A DNA stretch of 64,000 nt, from the NCBI GenBank assembly GCA_032191485.1, contig JAVDOI010000016.1:5862270-5926269 (forward strand). The letters run 5' to 3'. The notes beneath the pieces are model-generated. The model was not told the origin of the DNA. It did not search any database and saw only the letters and a list, made by a program, of their open reading frames with translations. Both the position numbers and the translations under genes were made by a program. Origin of the DNA: Leptoclinus maculatus. Taxonomy: Eukaryota; Chordata; Actinopteri; Perciformes; Stichaeidae. Of the stretch, positions 52,020 through 62,990 are shown piece after piece. Within the stretch, counting starts at the first letter, position 1, and each line of letters opens with the position of its first letter.

Positions 52020-52347
52020 ATGTGTGTGTGTGTGCGTGTGTGCGTGTGTACAACGATGACGACAACTGTGGCTAGAAGGCATTATGCACAAGGGCCATGA
52101 TCAATGATCAATTTAAAAATCCATAATTCCACTCTGTTTCAGGTAACCACCCCTAATGAACAGGTGCTTTCAATGCAGAAAATACTGCTCATGTAGTTTG
52201 GAAGGAGAAAGAGCTTTGCAGAGACGCAGATATGATTGTCAACCTTCACAGACAAAGTTGAGCACTCCCACGCAGCAGCTGTGATTTGAAGCCAACTTCC
52301 TGTCAAGGTTCTCAACACAGCTGCTCAGGAATTACTGTTTGCCGGTT

Positions 52348-52466
52348 AAGCCCCAGTTCCACCGAAAGCCGGACCTACTACGGATGTCCCCGGAGACACT
52401 ACGGATCAGATCCGGGGTCATCCGGGGACATCCAGGGACATCCGACTTTCAGTGGAACTGGGGCTT
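52348..52466. mobile_element. Small foldback (palindromic) element
   Basis: The left arm AAGCCCCAGTTCCACCGAAA continues GCCGGA. The right arm (TCCGACTTTCAGTGGAACTG then GGGCTT) is its reverse complement with two mismatches in about 26 bp. The 119-bp unit has an interior rich in GGATGTCCCCGG and GGGGACATCC units, themselves complementary. Almost the whole element can fold into one hairpin. No transposase; no clear target duplication. Confidence 0.7.
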
Positions 52467-55400
52467 TAGCGGGAAGCATTTATCACCTTCAATCAAATCA
52501 CGATCTAATGCTCATGCTGACGCCCGACAAAAACACAAAATATAAGAAAGACAACATCTTTATTGCATGTCCGACCTTATTGAGACACAAAGAAGTAATG
52601 GTCTTGGGAAAACATACTTACATCCTCGGGAATCTGAAACACAATAGTGGAAGCTGGCCCAATGGGATGCAGCGTTTTCATTTAATGGACCATTACATCA
52701 CTGTTGTTTGTACAGTGGACCTTGGTCGTACAGCAATAACATCTTTGGATGGGTGTTGCTGAGCGAAGCAGGTGATGGAGCACATATAACCACTGATCAT
52801 TAAAGTCAATGATGTGGGGAATGTATGGTGTGTTGGAGAGAGGAGAGGAAGAGGAGCCCTGAAGGTTTTCAACATGGTAACAAAGATTGACATTTTCTGG
52901 TCAATAATAATTAAAGTTTGCTGGTACTATGCTGGCTCAGTGACAGTCCAAACTGTCTCCGGCAAAGATAAATAGCAAGCAGACGGGCCTCCATCCCGGA
53001 GGAGCATGGCATATCATCAAATCAAACGCACATTGGTCTGTCTGCAACAGAAATTGAGTTATCAATATCAAGCAAACCCCATCAGCTCCTCTGCTCGGTA
53101 GCAGAGAGAGTAAAAGGAGAGATGAAGGCACAGAGTGTTACAGAAGAGATGAGGTGAACATTTCCTGTTCTTACACTGAAACCTTGACAAACGGCACAGT
53201 TTTCACGACCGCAGCAAGGAGATGATTTCCTGAGTTTCGTAATAATGTGACAGTGGAAACTGTACCGGTACCTTCGCTGTCACCGAAGCCCCTGGGAATG
53301 TGGATCTCATGCCTTCGGGGGTTTATTTTAGGCGTGTACACATGTGAGCATTCACTTGCATATGTTCTTATGCTCATCCACCTCTCCTTCAAGTCGTCTC
53401 CTCCCACTTTTTGCTTCGCTTTACATCTCAAAGTCCCCTGTGGCTTCGCCTGTCGTGAATTTCTACACTTTGCTCTCTTGTAAAGATGTGATTCTCCCAG
53501 TCTATCTCTCATCCGTCATCATCCTCAGCCTTGCCTTCTCCATACCGACTCATTCCTTTCAACCCCCTTCCCCAATGCTACTGTACCATCTGGCTCAGGT
53601 GATGTTGCCTCGGGGCTCGCATTATGCTGCTGTCGAACCTGAAATGAAGTCTAAAAAAGGGGGCGCATTTAACTTGGTCCTCCCAGTCGGCAAAACCGCC
53701 CTCCACCCCCGCACTCCTTCTGTGTGCCGCTTCAAGAGCCCCCGCTGATGGGGCTGGGCCTTGTAGAAAGCCTCCAGACAGCCTGGGAAAAAAACATAAA
53801 ACCATGAATAAGGGAAGCGGAGCACTGTGGAACCCCTGCTGACGGAAATCCCACTGTTCGATTTTGTCAACGTAATGACGAAATGCATAATGTTGATTCT
53901 GAACATATCAGTAAAATGGGATTTAATTAGTTTCTCTGCAATTTCCACTTTTCCCATGTCGGCTTGTATAGCTGTGTATTGTATTATTATATTGTTTATA
54001 TGTTCAGCACTCGCTTAATGTTAGGGAAAGATGGTCTGGGTTTAATATTGAAAAAGTCAACAGCGACTTGAAGCACGCGGCACATGATCAATCGACCAAA
54101 ACCATGACCATGACCTGAACCAAAGTGCTTCTTTTGTCTCCCGTTTTTTATCAAATCCACGCAGCAACTACGTGTCCGCCAAAATGTAAACGGTAAAGCA
54201 AATTAGCAGTGTGTAAAAGTAATTACCGGGAGCCAGCGTCGGTCTGAAACATGCAAATCTAGACACTAACACTAAGACTGTGAAAATCATCAATGTATTA
54301 TTACATTGATCAAATATTTCTTCGTGGAGCACGTCTCCAGGATGTCTCCCTCAACCTGGTTTTCTGGCAACAGTTTGACATGAATGGTGCTAAATTGGCA
54401 AATCTGCTCTCCATTTCAAAACACAGCCTCGGCTCGGCGGCGATCTATCAGACAATTTGAATTTCAGAGGAAGCCAGATCCTGCTGTTAAGTGCATCGTC
54501 AAGCTGAGAGCCAGCAGAAGGGTCTAAACACATGGCCTTTTTTGGGGAGAGGCTGCAGCTATAGCTCCTCTGCCTGTGATTACACACTTCATCTTTCATT
54601 TAGTTTACCTATTTTATTCACTAGCGAGCTTTTCATTCCTCATTTCACGGAAGGAAGCAGGCGTGAGCCATCTGGCTTGGCTCCACTGTGGATGTATCCC
54701 CGATCTCACAATGCATCATCCGATTCATACAAACAACACCTGAGGACAAAAGAGACAGTGACGGACGCACCCCCCCCCCCCCTCCCCTCCCTTTCAATTA
54801 ATAAACTGTAATTTAAGTTCATTTAATTGAAAACGACATCAGGCTTTCTGTCACTGATAGAGCCACAGCTCTGAAATCTAGACTGTTTCACCCACTACAG
54901 CTTGCTGTACTCATTCATTGTGAATAAACACAATCGGCCTGCACATCAAACACGAAAAACAGGAATTTACATCACGTGATAAAATGTCTTTTGCCTGATG
55001 CTTTACTGTGGGAATAGTGTGATCTTTGTCATTCCTCACACAATAGCTACAGTGTTATAGTTAAGCCTTATTAGCACCTCATACATCCATTTCTGAGGTG
55101 CTCCTTTTGCGGGGAGAACAATTAGCAGCCAGTGCATCTGTGACTCATGTTAATTTAGTATGGACTAAAAATAAACCAGCGATCTTTAACTGTTTGCATT
55201 CTGTGTTTTTGTCCGTTTTCATAAGCCGCAGTAAAAACCCACTGGTGTTGTATAATTGAGAAAATCAGGTGAGACAAATGCTGCGGTCACAACAAGGTCG
55301 CCAGACAACACGGTGAGCGTAAACCACCGTTATTGCTTTTGGTACAGAAGAACAAAAGCTTTTGATATCCTGCTCCTTGTTGCATTTAACAGTTGCCATG

Positions 55401-57791
55401 GCGACGCCGAGGCTTAAGGAGGATCCCAAAACTCGATAACAAGGGTTTTCTAAATTTGACAGTGCGAACTCTCTATTTCTCGCTCGTTTTCCATTACTGA
55501 CGCGCACTGCGGAGTCTTTTTGAAGAGGAGAAGGGTAAAAAAAAAGGGGTCGAAGAAGAGTGATGGAAAGAGCACAACAGAGCGAGATGTAAAGAGCCTT
55601 CCAGACGGAGCGGTGGGAAACGGAAGAGGCTGCCGGGGTTCAGGCTGCCAGCAGAGAAAAACACCACAAGTGTGAATATGAAGGCGCACATTATTACATC
55701 GCACACGTCACAAAGCAACAGCAGTCCGGGGTCACCAAGCAGCCCGGGCTGGAAGCCTTGGGCCTTTTTTGCATTCAAATTTGAGGGGTGATTCAGCAAT
55801 TTCATTCATATGGAATGGCTGTTTTGTTTTTTTGCTGTATCTTGATTAACAGCTTAATCAAAATATTATTCAGCAAACCAGAAATTTAAGTTAAATTTGG
55901 GTTACATTTGTTTTTTAGAAATAACAATAATAAAATACGGAGCCAAGGGAGGGGGGTTATATTACAAGAAAAAACTAATTTCTAAGATTAAAGTCATTTA
56001 ATTATTTTCATAATTATAAAGCAAATTGACAAGATTATTTTTCTGTGGTGTGATGAGGTTGATCCAACATGCAAAGTGAAGCGATGTGGATCCTTGACAA
56101 CAAAAAAACACAACATTTATGAGTTTTGATCTTGTAAATTTGTGACTTTATAATCTGAAGTATTTTTCTTTTAAATTCAGAGGGTTTTTTTGGACTATTA
56201 CCCCTCTCCCCCCAGCTCTGTCATTATTATTATTTTTGCCTACAATGGCCCTAATACGACATCATTATTTTTCAGACTGAGGCCTGACCTTGTCTTAATT
56301 AAAAAATAGTTTTTTTTATCACATGTGTTTAATAGACAGAAGCAGTCTTGTACCAGATAACAGCCCAACACTGTGGCTGTTTCTTACAGGGAGAGAGAGA
56401 CTCAACTTAAATTGCGCTGAACTCTCACCAGTATTGATTTATTCTCATAAAAAAAACTCACCAAGGCATTTCTTCAAATTGCTTGCCTTTGTTGATGGAG
56501 GGGGCGAGTGTGGAGAGAGGTTTGTGGCGGGACAGAGCGAAGAGTGGCGAGCCCTTGTTGATTGGGTCTGGTTCAACAGCCTTGTTAGTTGGCCATGGCT
56601 TCTCTATTTCCATCTTCTGTGTTTCTGTTTGTGTACCCTATGATTGTATTCATACTGACGCCTGCTCGAGCATATAAACTCATGTCTTTGTCTTGACAAC
56701 AAAAGCTGCTTAGGTTTGTTTCCAGAAAGCTGACTTGTAATTAAACCAGCGAGCGATTAGTCAAGTCAGTCAAATCACCGGTCAGTGAACAAGGTAACCA
56801 GTCATCCATGCAGGGTTTATAAAAGGCCGGATTATGCTTGAGAAGTTTGTACGACGTGTCGCCCGACCGCATCAGAAGGCAGAACGCACACCTGGCCAAC
56901 GGATGCATAAATTATTGTCAGATTGTCGTTCTTATTAAAAAAGCCCTCTCGATTGCGACGTTGTAAAAGTATTGAGGGAGGGGGTTTCTGAAGCAGCACC
57001 CCTGATGAAGCATACTGACCCCACAATCCTCCCCTACAGCAGCTTGGGAGGGAGAGCTCCAGAGTGACACTTCACACTTCCTTTTCCATCTACTCCTCTG
57101 CCACTCTCAGGCTCGCACCTCGCTCGCACTTCGGCCTTTTCGGCCCTCTCTATTTCACCTCCTTCTCTCCATATTCCTCTCCCCTCTTCTTTTTTCCATC
57201 TCATCCCTTTCTCCCTCCCTCAGTGGAAAGGGAGGAGCAGAGACAGTTAATCTGAGAGTGATGGAGCTCTGACAGGCCGATTCCCTCTGCCCTCTCCCCA
57301 GGGCGTGCAGCTGTGCCCGGGCTCCGCGGACGCCTACATCCCTCAAACACACATCCACGCAGAAACGGCAGGAATACAGCCACCTACACACACGCATGCA
57401 TACATTTATAGAGGTTCCGAAGGGAGCACGCATGTGCACTTACTCACACCTCCACACTCTGATACAGCACATGTGCATGTGTGTATGTGTGTGTGTGTGT
57501 GTGCGTGTGTGCGGCTTTATATAAGGCATTACATTTCTATGTTGCAAACCAGGATATGCTGCAGAAACAGAGAATGTCAAGGAGGTGATGTGATGAGGAA
57601 TCACAGGTTACAGGATTCTTTTGGCCTAATACTGACATCAATATTCAAGTTCAATAGAATTTTCTGGTGTTTTTATGTGTGTGTGCGACTGCAATTATGT
57701 TAAATGTAATTCAACATTTGAAAAGCTTTTTTTATGTGTTAATTTCCACATTTTACCACGTTTCAATCTAATGTGTATGAACAATCAGATT
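52467..57791. other. Upstream flank, 52.5-57.8 kb
   Basis: No recognisable gene or RNA. It holds a C12 run near 54771, an X-box at 55392-55405, a pyrimidine-rich tract at 57120-57225 and (GT)n at 57486-57505. About 54400-55190 is repeat-free, mixed-composition sequence (for example around AGAACAATTAGCAGCCAG) that could be conserved non-coding DNA. Confidence 0.45.
55392..55405 (-). promoter_or_regulatory. RFX X-box-like site
   Basis: The minus strand reads GTCGCCATGGCAAC, 13 of 14 to the ideal X-box palindrome GTTGCCATGGCAAC. The best-scoring pair in the window is this and the site at 62083. Confidence 0.45.
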
Positions 57792-58068
57792 AAGCCTTCA
57801 ACTATTCCTTATTTTCATCATTGATTAATCTGCCGAATATATTCTTGACTAAGATTGTAAATAACAGTTTCCCAGAGTCCAAGGTGACACGTCTTAAAAG
57901 ATCTTTTTTTGTCCGACCAAAAGTACAAAAAAAGATATTCAGTTCACAATTATACTAAACACAGAAAAGCTAAAACTGGGGAATCTTTGGGATTTTTGCT
58001 TGCAGATGACAAACGATGAATGAGTCATCAAAATATTTGTGGATTCTATTTTGGTTGACCAACTAATC

Positions 58069-58892
58069 CAGGGGTGTCAAACTCATCTTCACTCTGGGCC
58101 ACATGGCAGCTACATCCAAGAGCTCCTCACTGACAGTCAGGTCTGCCTTCAGCCTCTTATAAACACTGATAGATGCATTGTATCTGTGTTGTCTGTGCTT
58201 TCATCAACAGCTAATGAAAAAGACAAGTAACTGCTCGTCTCTTCGGTTAGCTGTGTTGTTAGATTGCCTGCTAGTTCCTGATCTCGGTCTGCGATGGTGT
58301 TTCTTCACAAACTGACATTTGTAAAAGTCTGTATCTGGTCGGAGCACACCTTGCTCACATACCTTTAAGCATGCACTGGGCTGTAGCTTTTGTAAATGTA
58401 TTCTGCTGCGATTGCAGTCTGCCTTTTGATTCTTGGACAATTTTATGTTTTTCTTGGAGGCTAAATTTAGCTCCGTGTTTGGTGTCAAAATGACGACGTA
58501 AATTGTATTCCTTCATCACAGACACTGCCTCATAACACAGAAGACAGACCGTTTTTTCTCCTTGAAGCACAAACATGTATTCGCTTTCCCATCTTTCATT
58601 ACATTTTCTTCCCTCTGCATCAATTTTTCTCTTCGTGGACATTTTGGGATTATTTGTCAATCATCTGTCCACCTGTTGTGATAGTTTTAATGTCGGCACA
58701 CAGACAACATGCTATCTCATAATTTCGACCATGGGGATATTTTTATTTTCAAGTCTAACTTTGAATTAAAAAAAAAAAAAAGAAAAAAAAAATCTATTTT
58801 TGTTTATTTTTTTTGCTGGTGGATTCGCGGGCCACATTAACATGACGTGGCGGGCCGGATTCGGCCCGCGGGCCTTGAGTTTGACATGTCTG
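58069..58892 (-). mobile_element. hAT transposon, internally deleted, with 8-bp target duplication
   Basis: An 824-bp element. The left end is CAGGGGTGTCAAACTCAT; the right end, read in reverse, is CAGACATGTCAAACTCAA (14 of 18 matching). Both sides are flanked by the perfect 8-bp duplication AACTAATC (58061-58068 and 58893-58900), the hAT-type target size. Subterminal sequence includes GGGCCACATGG and GGATTCGGCCCGCGGGCC. It retains only the N-terminal zinc-finger part of a transposase, so it is non-autonomous. The intact duplication suggests a comparatively recent insertion. Confidence 0.88.
58355..58660 (-). pseudogene. hAT transposase fragment with BED-type zinc finger
   Basis: This 101-codon minus-strand frame inside the hAT element contains MSTKRKIDAEGRKCNERWES, then CLLCYEAVSVMKEYNLRRHF and DTKHGAKF. 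The C-x2-C ... H-x4-H arrangement is a BED-type zinc finger. The context resembles the N-terminus of hAT (Charlie-type) transposases and the GTF2IRD2/ZBED-like host proteins derived from them. A full hAT transposase is about 600 residues with a DDE catalytic region and a C-terminal dimerisation domain. Neither is present here, so the protein is a truncated remnant without transposition activity. The first residues may be read-through upstream of the natural start at MSTKRK. It might still bind DNA if expressed, but nothing shows that it is. Confidence 0.75.
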
Positions 58893-58914
58893 AACTAATC
58901 GATGAAGTGTTTTA

Positions 58915-60114
58915 TATGGAAGCCCATTCCTGCCAGCAAAAAAAAAAATAAGATCACAAAAAAAAAAATGTATTCACAAAAAAAAATTAAAATAAAAATC
59001 CACCCACAAAATAAATAATAATAATTCTAATAATTTTTTTTTTATTTTACTTTTTTCCACCAGCAAAAAAAACTTTTGGTGCATCCATCTGTAACCATAA
59101 CACTGACCAGATTTTTCCAGTTGCTATAGAAAGTCGAAATTATGAGATACTTTAACACAACAGTCATAGAAGCAGCTATGACATATGAATGGATTGTGAG
59201 TACATTGAAGACTTCTTTAAAACGCGCTTTACAACACATGAAATACAGATGATGTTTCACATGGATTGTACTGAGCAAATGCACCCTTGAAGCTCTGGAG
59301 TATAAAGAATGAAACCAATGTGGCTGAGGTGGCAACCAATAACCTATGGAAGCCCATTTACGCAAGCAAAAAAAAAAAAAATAAGATCACCATAAAAAAT
59401 TATAATAATTAATTCACAAAAAATTCAAAAAAAAAAAAATAAGATCACCAAAAAAAATAATACTAATGAATTCACAAAAAGGAAAAAAAAAAAAAAATGA
59501 ATTCACAAAAAAAATAAAATTATAATTAATTCACAAAAAAAAATATATCTATATATATATTTTTTTTTTACTTTTTCTCTGTCAGCAAAAAAGAAGAAAA
59601 AAAAAAGATGTTTCCAGTTGCTGTTTATTGGTCGCCACCTCAGCCACATTGGTTTCATTCCTTATTTGTATTTCTGTATTTCATATTTTTTTTTATTTTA
59701 CTTTTTTTCCACCAGCAAAAAAAAAAAAAAACTTTTGCTGCATCCATCTGTAACCATAACACTGACCAGATTTTTCCAGTTGCTATAGAAAGTCGAAATT
59801 ATGAGATACTTTAACACAACAGTCATAGAAGCTGCTATGACATATGAATGGATTGTGAGTACATTGAAGACTTCTTTAAAACGTGGCTTTACAACATAAA
59901 AAATTATTAGAATTATTATTATTTATTTTGTGGGTGGATTTTTTATTTTTTTTTGTGAATTACATTTTATTTAATTTTTTTAAGTTACTATTCTTTTCTT
60001 TTTTTTTTTTTTTAGTGATCTTATTTTTTTCTTCTTTTTTTTAGTGATCTTATTTTTTTCTTCTTTTTTTTTGTGATCTTTTTTTTTTTTTGCTCGCGGA
60101 AATGGGCTTCCATA
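58915..60114. mobile_element. Composite A-rich element with TATGGAAGCCCATT termini
   Basis: The left terminus TATGGAAGCCCATTCCTGCC is matched by an inverted right terminus GGAAATGGGCTTCCATA (ending 60114). A third copy of the terminus lies inside at 59345. Long A-runs follow each terminus (CAGCAAAAAAA, AATAAGATCAC). The interior is rearranged: 59040-59235 is repeated directly at about 59694-59895, and 59288-59345 reappears inverted at about 59625-59670. No protein is encoded. Possible 4-bp target duplication GTTT (58909-58912 and 60115-60118). The superfamily is not assigned. Confidence 0.65.
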
Positions 60115-61720
60115 GTTTCAGCTCTCTTTAGCAGAATACTGTATTTACTGTATCTCCCCCTTAAGCACACACATTCTCTCCCCGTACTCTCTGCCCAAAC
60201 AGCCCATGAAGTATTACCTACCCCTCTTAAGTATTTGATCTGTGCCAAGGCCATTAGCCTAATCTGGAAAAACAAAAGCAGCACTTAGTTTGCTCTCGCT
60301 CTCTTAGTCTCTCTCCACACACACACACGCACACACACTTCACATCTTCCATCAGCACATTCACCAGTGCCCTGCTGTTATCTGGGGGATGTGATGTGCC
60401 GTTTCTCTTTGAAGGCACTGTCACAGAACGGCTTATTCCACCAGTCCTCCAGACGCGGGGCTCTCTGTTTCTGGCAGGGTTTTTCCATCCGAGACAAAGA
60501 GCAGAGCTGCCCGAGTCTGGCTGCCTGGCTGTCTCATTAGGAACAAGACAACACAGGCAACACAAAAGAGACATGTATACAGTCCTGTGTAAATCCATCC
60601 GTAGTGCCGTAAAAGACATTTACCATTAAAAGGTCAGTTGGTGAGAAGCTGGCTTATAAAAGCTTCTGTGTCACTTATAGCAAATACATAGCAACACGTA
60701 GATGAACTCTCCGTATCGCTTTCAGCTGTTTTTGTAAGTGTGAAATATACTGTGAGGAGTGGCAGCAGAATAAACTGACTGTGGAGGAATATGATCAGCA
60801 GCAGTGGCTTGTTTGTGACAGAATTTCGACGTTTCAGTGATACCACATTTCTCAACTGTCTCCCTCCATCAGTGTGTGTGACAAAAAAACACAGTGTAAA
60901 CCTACAGCACATCGTGCAGTTGAGGGAAGCTTATTTTTGGAAGCCAGAAACCTGAACTATGGTGTTTCTAAAGCACTGGTTGGTGTCTAAGCGTCTCTTA
61001 TATAACCATATGTTTACTTTGCTGAGATTTATTTTGGAAAAGGCACTGAAGTGGGCGAGCTGTACAGTTATCCTGAGCTCTACTTTCTCTGTCCGTCATC
61101 AAAGTTTTAATTTCAATTCACAAACTCACACCAGATGCACTTCTTCTTCTCAGTTTACTCATTGGATATAGGCTAATGTACATAAACGGTTAGGAAAGTC
61201 TGTGATAGTCTCTTCTTTTAGTCATGCAGAAGAATTCTGTTGAGCTCAGTTAGTTATCAGGCTTCTGGAAGTGAGATCCTTCTATATAAACTCTCCTGGG
61301 GTCATTCATCTCGCGGGGCACATTTCTCTCCCTTATTTCTTTCTGCTTTTGTGCAGAGAAAACTGTTCCATGTCCAATTTAACTACACTGAAACCCAACA
61401 GAGCACAGCTAACCAGATGTCCAGAGACAAGAGTGTACTTCATGCACGGACAAACCCACACACACACACACGTACGAATATTCGATAAAAGGGTTTCGCT
61501 TGACCCAACAGAAGCTTGTGTGTGGTGGGACTATATGCAACCAAATTCCTGTTAATACTGTGTGTGTGTGTATGTGTGTGTTATGCAATCCTCATTATCT
61601 CTATCACTACATCAAATTCTTATCATTAAGCCTCTCTGAGATCATTGAGCATTTGGAGAAACATCAAAGTGCTACACAAACTCACAATCAAACACTTACA
61701 AACGTACACACGCTAGACCT

Positions 61721-61764
<44 letters not shown>

Positions 61765-61960
61765 ATGAGCACAAACACCCACTACAAGGCAGACACAGTA
61801 TGGTGTTTGGTGATGATTTACGAGCTGCATCATAATCACGATAAGTCTGGGACCTTCAGTCAAAAGATGTTTGATTGTATCCTTGAGCTTTCCCCATCAC
61901 AGCAGCTGCCTCATGAAAAATATATTTCTGTTCTGGCCACCAAGTTCACCAGTCCACCCC

Positions 61961-61963
<3 letters not shown>

Positions 61964-62048
<85 letters not shown>
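61964..62048 (+). repeat. (CT)n microsatellite, 85 bp
   Basis: CT/AG array of 85 bp with one TTT interruption. It ends 35 bp before the X-box-like site at 62083. Confidence 0.96.
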
Positions 62049-62082
62049 ACCCCTCGACACCCTTCGCTCAGAGCAGAAACTA

Positions 62083-62096
62083 GTTGCCATGGCTAC
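62083..62096 (-). promoter_or_regulatory. RFX X-box-like site
   Basis: The minus strand reads GTAGCCATGGCAAC, 13 of 14 to the ideal X-box palindrome. It is flanked on the left by the (CT)n array. Confidence 0.45.
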
Positions 62097-62439
62097 AATC
62101 ATTAACACATCTGGCATAGTTATCTGTCATGCACATCCGCACTGAGTGAAGCGCAGACACACATTGTACATGCGACATACACATGTGAAGACGCATTAAT
62201 ATGCATGGTTTGGCTGGCTGCAGTCTGGAGCTTGTGTGGGAGAGATAACGAGACGTGTCGGGGAAAATATATGAACGGAGAACTTTTGGTCTGTGTGATA
62301 ATCCCATTAGTGAGTTCAACCCAACCTCCTTTATCTTAATCTGTTGGGGAACGGAGTTCATGTTGAGAAGAATCGAGGTTTTTTAACATGTAAATACTAA
62401 ATCACTGTCAAATATAAATATGAGCACGTTGCATATACT

Positions 62440-62990
62440 GTTTATACTGTCACATCCACCTACTTCCTGTATATAAAGCAATCTGTTACATAAATCATCC
62501 CATATTTATTCAAGCACCCTTCCCACTCTGCACCATTGCACTATTGTCTAACTGTCTACAAATGTTTTTGCACTTTTTTTGATATATATTTATATCTGCG
62601 CATAGTTAAATGTTAGTATTTCACCTTTGCCCAGTGTATGCACATTGAGACTAACAAAAAAAACTAAATAAAATGCTTGTATTACATATTCCAATAAAGC
62701 TGATTCTAAATTGTCAATATTCTTTATTTCTTTACTTCCTTTTTACATACATTTATAACATAAACAAACAGTTTATGTTTAAAATACCTTAATTGTGACC
62801 AAAATATGTCTCCAAAGTGTGGAGACACAGTTTCTGTATTATATATATTCAAACTAATACATCATATTTCTGGAGTGCTTTTTTGTTGTTAATATTCTGC
62901 AGACGTTTAGATGGATTGATGGAAGATACTTTATTCACCCCCTTGGGGAAACTCTGTCACACAATCTGTTTCTAGGACAGTCGTATAAAT
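62440..62990. repeat. Possible LINE 3'-end fragments
   Basis: Positions 62500-62710 (TGCACCATTGCACTATTGTC, TTTTTGCAC, then CCAATAAAGCTGATTCTA) resemble a retroposon 3' UTR and polyadenylation end, plus orientation. Positions 62905-62960 (GATGGAAGATACTTTATTCA then CCCCCTTGGGGAAACT) look like the reverse of the CCCCAAGGGGGTGAATAAAG tail seen on fish LINEs. No reverse transcriptase is present. Family not assigned. Confidence 0.35.

Larger units (their letters stand above)
57792..60125 (+). mobile_element. MITE family B copy interrupted by two younger elements
   Basis: Family B sequence runs from about 57792 (GCCTTCAACTATTCCTTATT) through CTGCCGAATATATTC, CAGAGTCCAAGGTGACACG and TTTTTGTCCGACC to 58068. 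It is broken by the hAT element, resumes for 14 bp (58901-58914), is broken again by the composite element 58915-60114, and ends with GTTTCAGCTCT at 60115-60125, the family's right terminus. The parts join in the order seen in other copies. Confidence 0.6.
60126..62439. other. Upstream flank, 60.1-62.4 kb
   Basis: No recognisable gene. Contains (CA)n at 61722-61761, the (CT)n array 61964-62048 and an X-box at 62083-62096. About 60360-60550 is repeat-free, mixed-composition sequence of unknown role. Confidence 0.45.

Noticed and set aside
52286..52762. 158-codon plus-strand frame
   Set aside because: It runs through the foldback element 52348-52466 and has no recognisable domain; the opening is a by-product of that GC-rich insert.
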